Below, piece by piece: positions 21,282-32,761 of a DNA stretch of 64,000 nt. Location of the stretch: positions 19,672,353 through 19,736,352 of the forward strand of contig NC_079383.1 in the NCBI RefSeq assembly GCF_021018895.1, written 5' to 3'. A program made the translations under genes and the position numbers. Each line of letters opens with the position of its first letter. The stretch's first letter is position 1. This stretch comes from Seriola aureovittata. Its lineage: Eukaryota > Chordata > Actinopteri > Carangiformes > Carangidae. The notes under the pieces are model-generated. The model was not told the origin of the DNA. It saw only the letters and a program-made list of their open reading frames with translations, and did not search any database.

Positions 21282-24200
21282 ACGTCGTCTCTCTTATCTT
21301 TGTGCTCATTTTCATGTCTAACCATGGGAGGCATCAGGACAGAGGGTCTTTAAATACCAGTACAGTACAAACATGAGGTTCTTAGTTCAGTTTCCATCAT
21401 AGGTTTCATTTCATCACAAACAAGAACAGCAGCACAGCTTCACATTATAAATAACATTTCCATTAAAGAAAAAAACTTTCTTCCCTTTTTCCTTTTATGT
21501 ATTTTATTTTCCAACATTTTCAAAAGCATACCGTATGTTTGTTAGACTGAGTTCTTGTTTTCCAGGCAGCTATTAGTTTCTGTTAAATCACCAAATTACT
21601 AATGTTTCAGGTTGTGCAGCTGCGGGAAAGCTCTTCTCGTTCCTGTGTTTAAAGTTGCTGCAAAAAGTCGGCTGCCGAACATGAACCTTTTAAATACAAA
21701 AAAAGAGAAAAAAAGGCCAAATTTACATGAAATCCAAAATGTCAGAATTTATTTATCATTTGCATTGTGGAGTCGAATTTCAATAGGATTTGGCAGTAGA
21801 CTCTGAAATAGTGAATGTTGGATGGTTCTTGAACAAAACAGTCTCAATTAATACCTTAGCTCACAAGTTCACTGCAGTGCATAACCTGTCTTGATGAAAA
21901 CTTATAGCTTTGCAAATTGACCTGTACTGACCTGAATGGAAACTAGTGACTGTCTGGAGGGTCGGAAATCAATTTAAAAATCTTTGTTATGATTTTGAAA
22001 ATGGGCTGGAGGTAAGGTTAATTATATCTGACTTGCAGTTAAAGTACTAAAACCTGCAGAACACAGCTTGATGATTCCTATAGAAATGCTTTGACACTGG
22101 ATACATTCTGTGTTACCCAACAACTACACTACAAAATTGAAAGCAACCACCAAATAGTGTTGAACCGTCGCCATAACGGCTGATAAAATCAGCAAATGTA
22201 CAACAACAGCAAAAGCAGTGTCGACTTTTATTTGGCCAATAGTTCTAAATCTCACATCTGTCGCGGCCTTAGAGTAAAATCTAAGTCTGTTTGTATTCGA
22301 GTTGAAAAAACTGCTTCTTTCTCCTGCCCAACTATATAGGTCAGGATTACAGGACACGACAGTCTTGTATTGAAAGTGTGATTGACAGACTTGCCCCCCC
22401 CCCCTCCAAATACCCTGTTGCCCCTAAGTGTTTGGGGCCTGACTTCTTATCTAGACTCTCACTTCATGTTCACAAAACACTTTGAGCTTAAAGGATTAGT
22501 TCACCTTCAATAACGTTCATAGGACTGATCGAAATGCAGCAAGTCACACTGTGTAGTTCCATCTCCTCCCAGGGGTAATAGCGAGTATATACAGTAACGT
22601 AGCTCCAAAAAAAGCAGGCCAGTAAATTTCCCCAAACAGCTTGTGTGATTCTGTCTCCAAATGTTTCCAGTATTGGTCCAATATTTACTTCTCTCACACC
22701 TATTCTTCACTGGGCCGTGTGCATCATTAGTGAGGAGCATAAATATTTAGGCCTTCGGTGCAGTTGTTTAGCTATAAAACACTTAGAGTGTGTTGCGTTT
22801 AGGAGACTACAAATCACATATACTTTACATAACAGCTGTGTTGCAGACATTTGTATATATATTTTCTACTGTTCCACCCGTGGCATCCATTGGTTTTCAT
22901 TCATTTCAAACCCTTTTTTTTTAAAGAATTACAGCCTGATTTAATGAGTACAAACCGACTGATGTTTGGAAAGGCAAGTGTAAATCTAAAACACTGTACT
23001 GTGGCATGCACTTAAAATGGACTGCAAAATAAAAAATTACTTTGTAGTAAAAGAAATTACAATCACAAACACACGGGGCTGGTAATAAACTGGAGGAAAA
23101 TCAGCAGAGAACAGCTGCAATGGTGTAACGAACACAAACTTCTCAATGTGTGCGCACAACTCTGGCAGTTGTGATGACTAAGCTGTGATGGATGTCCACA
23201 GCAGACAGTTTGGTTTGTAATTATATCATTAGCTGTCATTTTCCCTACATATAATTTACCTAAGCTGCAGGTTTGTTATCGGCCTTTATGATCATGACGG
23301 AGGCTGAGATGGAACTACAGCGCATGGGCGATTTCAGTGTGTTTTATTTCCTTGTAAATTAATTTTGGGGCATGTTTAATGGTGAGAGTAAAGATTGACT
23401 TGTCAATTTAGGGTGAAATATTCCTTTAATCTTTCGTTGCGCACAGTGGAGTGTCAGAGGATAATTACAGCCATGGAAGGATTATAAGACAAAAGGGCCC
23501 CGGGCACAGATGTGCAAAAGGCCACCCCACGACCCCCGTCTATACAGTATGTAGGGGCGAGATCCCCAGACTGAAAGACACACTAAGTGACTACAAACAA
23601 AAGAACCATGTAGTTTGCCATCATTTTTCTTCTCTTTGTGGTTGTTTTGCGTCGGTTTGTGGTCGTCTTGAGTTTCTTTGAGGTCGTTCTGCATCTCTTT
23701 GAAGTCATGTTTTTCTTGTCTCTTTGTAGTCATTCGACATCTCTCTTTGTGAGATCTAACTGTAGTTGTTTTGCAATTGTTGTAGTTATTTTCTCTGTTT
23801 GTAGTTGTTTTGCGTCTCTTTGTGGTTGTTTTGAGTTTCTTTGTGGTTGTTTCGAGTCTCTTTGTGGTTGTTTTGAGTTTCTTTGTGGTTGTTTCGAGTT
23901 TCTTTGTGGTTGTTTCGAGTCTCTTTGTGGTTGTTTTGCGTCTATTTGTTGTTGTTTTGAGTTTCTTTGTGGTTGTTTTGAGTCTCTTTGTAGTTGTTTG
24001 ACTGACTTTCCAACAAGAAATTTTAACCGTCACTTCAAACAGAAGTCCCCTCAGGACCCCCTGGGCCCCCGGTAGGCCCGTTCAGTCATCCTTCCATGCT
24101 AACAGCATGCTAAGCATAGAGACAGTAAACAATCCCAGCCAAAGCAACGTTACAGTAATACAAATCTTAGCAAACATGCTATGAATGAGGCGATTTCTTC

Positions 24201-24805
24201 CAGAACTTTCCCTGTAACATTCATACCTTAATCTCTGGAAAAAATAAAACTCTCTCATAGAACAATATCCAACATCCTCACTGACACATACCACACTCCC
24301 TGTCTGTACAGCTGTACAATATGAGCATATATACAATACATTACAGTACAGTACAAAACAAAACACATCAAATCCAAGTGACGGGGCACGCAGCAGTAGA
24401 ACATCAAGTTAGCAGGCAGATCTCTGAGCTCTGTGCGTGTGTGTGAGAGTGCTTGTGTGTGTGTGTGTCCCAATTTTCATAAAAACACAAGTCCCTTTTA
24501 GGGACATGATGATAACCAGGAAATATTGGCTATAATCAAAACAAGGGGTTTTGAGGAAACAGCAGGAGTACACACACAGACACACAGACACACACACACA
24601 CACACAGACACACACACACATGCCGAGACACAGAGACAGGAAACTTCTTTTTGTTTAAGTGATGAAAGTGTCTCATTGGCTGTTCTCGATGTCTGTCAGG
24701 CTAATTTGAACATCCCGATGGGAGCTTTGCGTCCAGGGGCGGGACATCCTGTCAAGAGGAGAGAGGAGACAGTAGAAACAGTAGAGGAGGTAAGACAACG
24801 CAGGA

Positions 24806-24869
<64 letters not shown>

Positions 24870-26025
24870 TACAGGTAAGTGAAAGAACATTTTGCATTGA
24901 AAAATAACAAACTGGTGTCCCTTAATCACAAATACGTCGATACAATACAATATACAAGCAAACTAAATGTAATATTTTGCGCTTGCATTGTCTCACAAAC
25001 CAAACCCTTACAATGTGTATGTAACTTTGTCGTTCCATCATCATGATTTACTCACAGAGAGCTGAAACCAGAACTTCTAAGTTCTGAACCAGAAGTAAAA
25101 ACGTAATTAAAAATCCCACTAACATTTGTACCTACAACTAATATTGTTGTTTATTGTTAGAGTCCTTTAATGGACACCATTTCCCATAATGCTCACAGGT
25201 AAAAAATCAACAAAAGAGACGAGTCCATGATTGTGTAGAAGGGTCACGGTTAGTTCAGGATGCCTGTAAAAACAGCAGGACACCAGAGATTACAGCTAAA
25301 AATTGAATTTTATTTTATTATTATGAGGTTTATGGACATGGACGAAGCCAAGTTGTGCAACATTTTCATGGGAGCTGTAGTTTTGTTCTGTGCTCACGAG
25401 CAAGTTGGTAAATTTGACTTTAGCTAAGGCTAGCTGTGGCTAACTCCCCCCCCAGATGGTATGTTTTGGTAGTTTTGCTGACTTTACATCACATTTTCTA
25501 TAAAATTGTATAATAAAGTGGCAAAATTATGTTTTATAAAGGTAAATAAATGTCAAAAAGTTGTATTTTGCTCTTATTCCCATATCGAACAAATGTGTAG
25601 TTACTGTCTTTTGGCCTTATATGTCAGAACAACGCAACAGCAGCACTAGTAGGTACCAATGTAATAGTGAATAAACCCTAAAATTACAGGTTTGAAGTAA
25701 CTGCCACTGAATAATACATTTTCTGAAGTAGCCAAAGAAGAAACACTGCAAACAAACAAACACACACACAAAGGTTTGAGGTTGGTGATTTCAAGAACCA
25801 CAAAGCTCTTTTCTAAAATACATGTTGTACAATTAATTCCACCAAATTTCAACTGCTGTTTGTATTTTTCATTAGCCTCAATCACCCGACCAGACCAGCG
25901 CTGCAGCCCAGACGCCGGAGGAGAAGAAGGCGTTGCCGGGTGCGGTGAAACTGCCTGGGCCTGCCGTTAACCTATCAGAGCTGCAGAACGTCAAGAGCGA
26001 ACTACGATGGGTCACCAAGGAATAA
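20174..26025 (+). CDS. SMPX: SMPX, small muscle protein X-linked (Chisel), complete coding region
   Basis: Joined exons 20174-20209, 24700-24789 and 25876-26025 give 91 aa plus TAA, all in phase 0. Human SMPX is 88 aa with coding exons of the same layout. Family hallmarks are [14 protein letters not shown] in the second exon and [20 protein letters not shown] in the third. SMPX is a small soluble protein of striated muscle, found at costamere and sarcomere-associated sites and responsive to stretch; human mutations cause X-linked hearing loss. The N-terminus starts at MSKPSSN and lacks the extra MN of human. There is an A at position -3. Transcription is divergent from MBTPS2. Confidence 0.95.
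21241..21282. repeat. (GT)n microsatellite
   Basis: About 20 GT dinucleotides in SMPX intron 2. Confidence 0.93.
23631..24000. repeat. 21-bp minisatellite in SMPX intron 2
   Basis: Degenerate units of TTTCTTTGTGGTTGTTTCGAG type. They are regular over 23791-23998 (about 10 units) and decayed from 23631. As 21 is a multiple of 3, reading frames stay open on both strands: the plus strand reads a FLCGCFE heptapeptide and the minus strand a Thr-Thr-Thr-Lys-rich heptapeptide. These are not genes. Confidence 0.92.
24700..24789 (+). CDS. SMPX: SMPX second coding exon
   Basis: 90 nt: [17 protein letters not shown], then [12 protein letters not shown]. Acceptor TCTGTCAG, donor GTAAGA. A (CA)n tract of about 60 bp begins 16 nt after the donor. 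Confidence 0.96.
24806..24872. repeat. (CA)n microsatellite after SMPX second coding exon
   Basis: About 29 CA dinucleotides in the sense direction, close to the donor. Confidence 0.95.
25876..26025 (+). CDS. SMPX: SMPX third coding exon with stop
   Basis: 49 residues ending SELRWVTKE, then TAA at 26023-26025. Acceptor TTCATTAG. A donor-like ATAG/GTAGGT lies seven bases after the stop (cut after 26032). Human SMPX also has a separate 3-prime UTR exon, so splicing there is plausible. Confidence 0.95.
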   Translation, partial: PQSPDQTSAAAQTPEEKKALPGAVKLPGPAVNLSELQNVKSELRWVTKE

Positions 26026-26565
26026 TGTATAGGTAGGTAGTCACAGACCCCACTGTTTCATGAATAGAAGTAATGATATATATATTTTCCCCCTTATTAA
26101 TATGTTTTTACCTATAATTAATATGTAGGAATGTATTGAGAGTGTAACCTATGAGTATTTTATATCTTGTATCTTATCCCTAACTCACTGGTCCCTTGTG
26201 ATAAAGGCCTATTTGGAAATATTTGAGGCAGCTGCGGAGCAGATAGGTCAGGATTAAAGAGTCCAAAGAAAAAGATGCAAATCAGAACCAAACTACAGTG
26301 AGGAAGCACAGAGATGAGTTTACAACCCGAGTCACCAGTTCTTTGTGAATGATGCAAATTCTCTCCACGAGTATGAAAACAGCAAATAACTAATCTCACT
26401 CTACAAATAAGGAGGCACAGAGAAGCTTCTGGAAACAGCTGATTGTGTTCAGAATTACTGATACGAGGAAAGAATAGCAGGTTAAAGTCCTTAACACCAA
26501 CACACACGCACTGATCAAAAAGTTGAATGTCTACATGTTTGCAGTTTTTACTTATCCTGGGCATG

Positions 26566-26632
26566 TGGGGGTGGGTGGGTGGGTGGGTGGGTGGGGTTGG
26601 GGGGGTGTTGGATGGGGGGATGGGGGGTGGGC
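26566..26632 (+). repeat. G-run tract with quadruplex potential
   Basis: At least eight runs of three or more G separated by one or two bases, mostly (GGGT)n then G-runs of 5-7. The plus strand could form a G-quadruplex. Confidence 0.8.
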
Positions 26633-26649
26633 AGGTGTCCAATCCAAAG

Positions 26650-26715
26650 TGCAGGACTATGGCGATAGGGATAAGCGGTGAGGATAATGAATGAATAAAT
26701 ATGAATGAATGTCAT
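26650..26715 (+). repeat. Probable 3-prime tail of a LINE-type element
   Basis: GGGATAAGCGGTGAGGATAA followed by (ATGA)n. GGATAAGCGG followed by a short ATGG or ATGA repeat is the usual 3-prime end of L2-like fish LINEs and their derivatives. The body is missing. Confidence 0.45.
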
Positions 26716-27568
26716 GTGCTTCAAGTCACAGTGACCATGATCTGTGAGGAAGGCAGAGTGTGAGAAATGAGGCAAAGACTAAAGGTTAAAGGAACAGGTG
26801 CATGCAGGTGTTACACAGACAGCAGGAAGTTAATTAAATATTGGCTGCTTTCAACATGATGGTGAGACATGCAAACTGGAAAAGCCTCAGGTTGAAACCG
26901 AGGACCTATTTGCTGTGACAAAACTAACCACAGACCCTGTCATTGAGTCATGACAATTATTTTGTAAATGTTTTTTTTAAGCCATAAGCACCACAAATGA
27001 AAATCAATTCCCCTCCTCTCTGCTGGGGAGGCAGCAGAAATCTCAGAAGTATAGCATTATTTTTGTGACTCAGCCCTGAGTGTGCAATTACACATTTTGA
27101 GCACCGAAAATATAATTTTTTTTCTCCAAGCACATAAATTATATTTAGTAGAGAAACAATTAACACAGAGTAAACAAAAACCTATTTTGTGAAAGAGATT
27201 ATTATTATACCATGTGGATAATAAAACAAGATAGATTTGTTTGCTTAAATTTAATTATTTTTTGCTTGGTAATGATTAATGTGCTTTTTCTGCGTTCAAA
27301 ATGTCCCATCACTCCCAATTAAGGCACAAATAAAACTCCATAAAAACTTGGACGGATAAACTAAAACTATCAGTCTGCTAGATACCGCAATGGGTGTGTT
27401 AGAAAGTAAGTTTATTACAGTCCCAGTTGGGAAGATACAAAATATGAATTATTTTTATACACAGTCTGTTGAATTAACTTTACAATAAACATTGTTAAGA
27501 ACTTGCCTCATGGGCTCATAGTGCAACAGGACAGACACGAAAACATTCAACACAACATACTAATAAAA

Positions 27569-27574
<6 letters not shown>

Positions 27575-27606
<32 letters not shown>
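27575..27606. repeat. (TA)n microsatellite
   Basis: About 16 TA dinucleotides in intergenic DNA. Confidence 0.93.
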
Positions 27607-27608
<2 letters not shown>

Positions 27609-29369
27609 CTACATTTATATTTATTAAAATACACAGAGTGTCCATCCACCAGATGCAATTTAAGCTAAATGGATTCATGTTTCCTAAAAACATATGGGAT
27701 GCTTCTAAAAATGCATGAATACTATGTGCATATTAAGTGATTTATGTAAATTAGTCCAGGTTCACTTCGGTTCTGGAACAGCTCTTTGACCTTTTTATGG
27801 GAGAAAAGTGAAACTTTTTATTTTATCTTAATTTTTTACATCCTAATCTAACAAGACACTTAACATTATGCTTCTGTAACAGAGTGATAAAAGCAGAGAT
27901 ACAGATCCTGCATAGTAATCGTGAGACTCGTCTCCACAATAATTACATGCAGTGGTCGTAGCTCACCACAGGGAGTCAGTGTGGGCTGCTCAGCCTTTGT
28001 TTGGGTCAAGCAGTGTGTGTGTGTGTTGATGCCTCTGTGTGTGTGTGGGCAGGAAGGGTTGAGTCAGGCGCTAAATTTATATTTTATTGGTGTGTGTGTT
28101 TTATAAAAAAAAAAAAGAAAAGTGTGTGTGAGTGTTGAGGGGCAGTCTGTGCTGTGACTTTCTCTGCGGGACACAGAAACCACAATATTCAAACACTGTG
28201 ACTGTTCTGCCCTGCCCAAGCCATGTGGGTGTGCTGTGTAGGAGAGACAGAGAGAGCGATGGAAAGAAAGAAGCAGAGGCTGGTTCAAGTTTAAGTTATA
28301 AACACATTTCTCTGAGGCAGAGCGGCTCTGGAAAAAGAAATATTACTACATACTACTTCTGAGCAGGGTCAGCGTTTGCAAACTAAATCCACCTGACTTC
28401 TGAGTGTCCTTTTGATAGACATTAACCTGTCCTGCAATTCAATGCACAAATGTCAAATGTTAGCTCAGAAAATAGTTGAATATTAGTTAAAATATTTAGC
28501 TTTCATTTGGAAAGTTTAATTAATTAGTTAAACTTTAAAAAAAAAAAAAGAAAAGAAAAAGAGCCCCAGACCAAAAAACATAAACCACACAAACATGTGT
28601 GTCCACTTACTTTCGGCCATGTAATATATATTACCTTAAGTTAGTGCAAAATGAAAAATCACAACAACCTTATAGTATACTACATACTTTTTAACTATCG
28701 GTATGCAGTTGTTGCAGCCGGCAAAGCTAATGTTTGAGCTAAAAGCAGATTAGCTGGAAAACTTCACTGTTTAAGACCAAACCAGAAATACAACAGATAC
28801 AGGAAATGAAATACAACAGGAAATGACCTCCTTGTTGTATGCTATTGGTTAGAATAACCACTTCAAATGTGAAAGGTCAGCTAAGCTAACTCACATTTAA
28901 TGAAACATTTTAATGTGTTTTTTCAGCTCAGTTCTACAAGTTAGCTGCCATCTTAATCTCCCCTCTTTTCAATTGGGCTTCAGGGTAACGTCTTAGCTCG
29001 CAAACCTAGAGCTCCTTTTGCTTCATCTGCTGATATTTAACTCAAAGTCTCTGCCTCCGAGAAGTGCTTGTATGACTGAAACTCGACTCTTTTGAGATGG
29101 AAAATAAACTGAAAATGTGGCAAACAGCGAGGGAGATCAAGCCACGGAGAGAAACTGAAATGGAAAAAGGTCAAGAGAGAGATAAGCACAGCGGGAAAGC
29201 AGGTGATAGATCAGCCAGATCTTATATTGCTCCGCAGTGGGCCTGTATGAATGCAGCGACCTGGCCCTCTCCTTGGCGTCCTGCTGCCTCTCAGGGGTCA
29301 GCAGCTCTGAGACCGCCGATAGCAGAAATCCCTCACGGTGTCTTTATCTGTATTCTTCCTCCAGGATCC

Positions 29370-29370
29370 C

Positions 29371-29406
<36 letters not shown>

Positions 29407-29420
29407 GCAGCCAGGCAGGC
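29370..29420. repeat. (CCAG)n tetranucleotide repeat
   Basis: About 12 CCAG units with two CAGG variants at the end. The Gln-Pro-Ala-Ser-like frame across it is not evidence for a gene. Confidence 0.9.
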
Positions 29421-30234
29421 GGAGAGGAAAGCAGATAATCTTCATAGACACAGACTTGCCCACTGCCACTGAAGACTAGCAAAACTACAAGCTAATCCAA
29501 ACATGTTCAGAGACACAAACACAAACACAAACAGCTTCCTGCGAAGTCCACGTCTGCAGAAAATGTCCAGCAACTTCTACTTCCACCGAGAAGCAGGCAT
29601 CCGTAAACTGTCAGTCTTCCAATCAGTACTCTAGCAGTTTGAAACAATAAAACATGTTTCTCCTACCATGTCAGTCGATGCTGTTGTGTCACTAAATACA
29701 AAATTAAATCATAATTCATGCAAAAAAAAAAAAAAAAAAGTCTTGTAAAGATGAAGAACTTGTTTTTCGCTGCAGCTAAGATTCCTCTTTACTCGGGACT
29801 TTTGGAAGTATGTGAGTTGTATTGCATTACAGAGATATTCTATGCTTTTTTTTTGTTTTGTTTTTCAGGGGTTGTTTTAACGAAAGCAATATTTTTATTT
29901 AAGTCTGGGTCATCTGGTGACAATCGACACAATCAACTGTGACTCCCCACTAACTCTGTGATGACCAACTCTTTTCCATACTGTCAAAGCTCCAGCTATT
30001 CAACACTGATTTATACTGATGCTTTCTATTAAGTTATTTCCTTTCTAAATGTTGTTCACAATTTGTGGGATTTCAGTTCAATTGTGCTACTTTTTAGGGG
30101 GAAATTATAATATTGTATTTGTTTTATGGTTATGATGATGAATATCTTCAGGAAAATACTGCAATAAATCCAAATGGTTCTAAAATTTTTCTGTCTTTTT
30201 TTTTACTTTGCACCTATCATTTTTCATTTTGTTT

Positions 30235-30575
30235 CATTTTTCAAAATGTCTTAACAACTATTGCTTGGATTGTCTTGAAATTTTGTACAGACATCTGTGT
30301 TCCCCTCAGGATGAACAGAAATAACTTAGATGATGATTACCTGCTAAACTAATGACGCTCCCATGAGCCTCATCTGTACCTTAAGCTTATCACTAATTAG
30401 CAAATGGTAGCATGCTAAAATGCTGAACTAAGATGAATGGTGAACATTAAACCTGCAACGCATCAGCATGTTAGCATGCTGACATTATCATTTAGCTCAG
30501 AGTACCGCTGTGCCTGAGTGCAGCCTCACAGCTGGGCTCAACAGCATGGCTGTAGACTTGGTCTTGTTTCATTAT
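30235..30575 (-). repeat. Interspersed repeat, GCATGTTAGC family, copy 2
   Basis: Minus-strand copy: on the plus strand it reads AACTATTGCTTGGATTGTCT, TGAAATTTTGTACAGACATC, then CATCAGCATGTTAGCATGCT and CAGCATGGCTGTAGACTTGG. Confidence 0.65.
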
Positions 30576-32066
30576 AATTTTAAAGGAAAAAAAGCATCTT
30601 GCTAGTGAAGCTGACAGGTGCATGAGCTAACAAAGAAATGAGACGACAGGACACGACAGTAACATTTTTAAGGCGACGTGATTAAAATGGATTATTTCCT
30701 GGCAGAGACTTTCTTTTTTGCTGTGGGTGTCGAGAGCTTGACAGTAAAGAGAGCAGGACATAATGCATACTCTGATTAAAAAAAAATATATATATATACT
30801 CCATTCAGGCAAAAATCAAATAACCTGAAAAGTCTGACAAAAAAATAAATTAAAACTTCATGTTTTTCTGTGATGGAAAATGTAGCTTGGAGAGTGTTTT
30901 TAGAGTAATTTTTCACATGAGCTGCAGCGCCTGAAGAGCAAAAAGAGAGTCCTGGTATCGTGAAATGTAATGTTCTTGTATTATGTGCATATATAATGGG
31001 TATTACTGGGTTTTAGGTAGGAGTCAGGGGCACCTCTGTGCATGGAGTCACATTTATCCTGACCTAAACCCTCAAATCCATCTGTTTCAGAGAGGAATGC
31101 TACATTAAAGCACACATGCCATCGCACACATACGCAACCAACCAGCCCCAGATACCCCCCCCCCCAATCTCTCCCTCAATACAGCACATATCCATCGACA
31201 CATCACATGTCCTCCTGCACACAGACAAACACACACAGAGCAGCTGTAGCTAAGTTTAGCCTCCATCAGGTCACAGTGGAATATTCAGCCGAGAGAGAGA
31301 AACACTGCCGGTGTTTTAACAACCATACGGGAGGATTTGACATTGTGTGGGAAAGATTAAAAACACTTTACAGTTTCAAAAAAAAAGAAAAAGAAAAGGC
31401 GTGAGTCTGTTTTTTTTCCTCTTTTGCGAGTAGCCTGCACGCTGAATTCTGAACTAGTGTAACCCTTCCATAAAACAAACACACCCACACACACACACAC
31501 ACACATAAATCGTGAGTGTGAGCTAGCGCCTATTCAGAGACGACGATCATAACTCTCCTGAAAAAAGTACTTTGCGGAAAATGCGGCAAGAACTTGCAAG
31601 CGCGCGACAAAGCAATGTTTCCACATTGATGTGCATGTGTGACAGCAGTTGGCAACTGTAAACACACCGGACAACTTGTAGCCTGACACTGTAAATAAAT
31701 CTCCATCCCCTCGTCTGTCTGCATGAAAATAATAGCATGACATCCACCGGCGTGATTTTTAAGGCCGGTCATAATGAGGTTAAATGCCTCCCCAAAAGGT
31801 CACAGCTTACTCTAATGCCAAACGCTATGTGCTACTCCTGACACTTGTAAAATATTTGACAGCTTGGCAAAACTTCGGCGAGTTTGTGTACCTACGCTGA
31901 ATCCTCTGAGCTGTGTCTGTGTTTCTATTCCTGTCACCATGGCGATGAGGGCACAGATAGGTGCCGTGCCAACGTGCCCTGGAATCTTGGTCACAGACTA
32001 TAGCAGCTGTATTTACCGATGAGTTCATCTGCCGGGATAGACACTAAACCCCTGCCAGGCTCCCTT

Positions 32067-32070
<4 letters not shown>

Positions 32071-32105
<35 letters not shown>

Positions 32106-32155
32106 TGTGTGTGTGTGTGTCTGTGTGTGTGTCTGTGTGTGTGTGTGTGTGTGTG
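32071..32155. repeat. (GT)n microsatellite upstream of KLHL34
   Basis: About 85 bp of GT with GTCT interruptions. Confidence 0.95.
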
Positions 32156-32761
32156 CAATGCGTTTATCCATGCATCTGCTCGCTTGCAGGGGATGGTGTG
32201 CATGTTGGATGCATGAATTTGGGTGATACTCCCTCCCGGACTGAGAGAAAAGGGCAGTGGACAAACACAAAGCAAACAGAGCCGGGATATCACAGAAAGA
32301 GACAGGAGACTTCGGGACGGACCATGTCTAAGGGGCCAGAAGCGGGCGGGGGTGGGGTCACAGGATTGGCAGTTGTTAACCTTCCTATCATGGTGTCACA
32401 TGCTCGCCGCTGCAGACAGAGCAGGACAAAAACACAGATGGAGAGAGCTCGACTAAGGACACGCACTTTACTCTTTTCTACTTATCGCTCCTTTCTTTTC
32501 CTCTCATTTCCTGCCTCTTGCTTTTAACATCTCATTATCCTTCTGCTAATGTCTAATGATTCTCTATGGTACATCTTTTTTGACTACACTCTCTGCTTTT
32601 TTGCTTTTGTGTCTTCCTCTTAATTTCCTGAGGTTTCCCTCTCACTGCTGCTTCCTTGCACCCTCCTGACTAAGCTCTTTCTGTAACTTGCTACTCATCC
32701 TCTCTTTCCCGCCTTCGAACTTCTGTTCCCTCACCTCCTTTCTTTGCCTCCTCTTTTTTGG

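Larger units (their letters stand above)
26033..32761. other. SMPX-KLHL34 spacer
   Basis: No exon recognised apart from a possible SMPX 3-prime UTR exon that I could not place. Contents listed separately: G-run tract, repeat tail, (TA)n, (CCAG)n, an interspersed repeat and a long (GT)n. The rest is AT-rich sequence with nothing recognisable. Confidence 0.5.

Noticed and set aside
23482..24033. Threonine/lysine-rich 183-codon frame (minus)
   Set aside because: It is the reverse strand of a 21-bp minisatellite within SMPX intron 2, open because the period is a multiple of three.
32744..32761. Upstream extension of KLHL34 by six codons
   Set aside because: It starts with TTG, not ATG; the first in-frame ATG is at 32762 and fits the family N-terminus.
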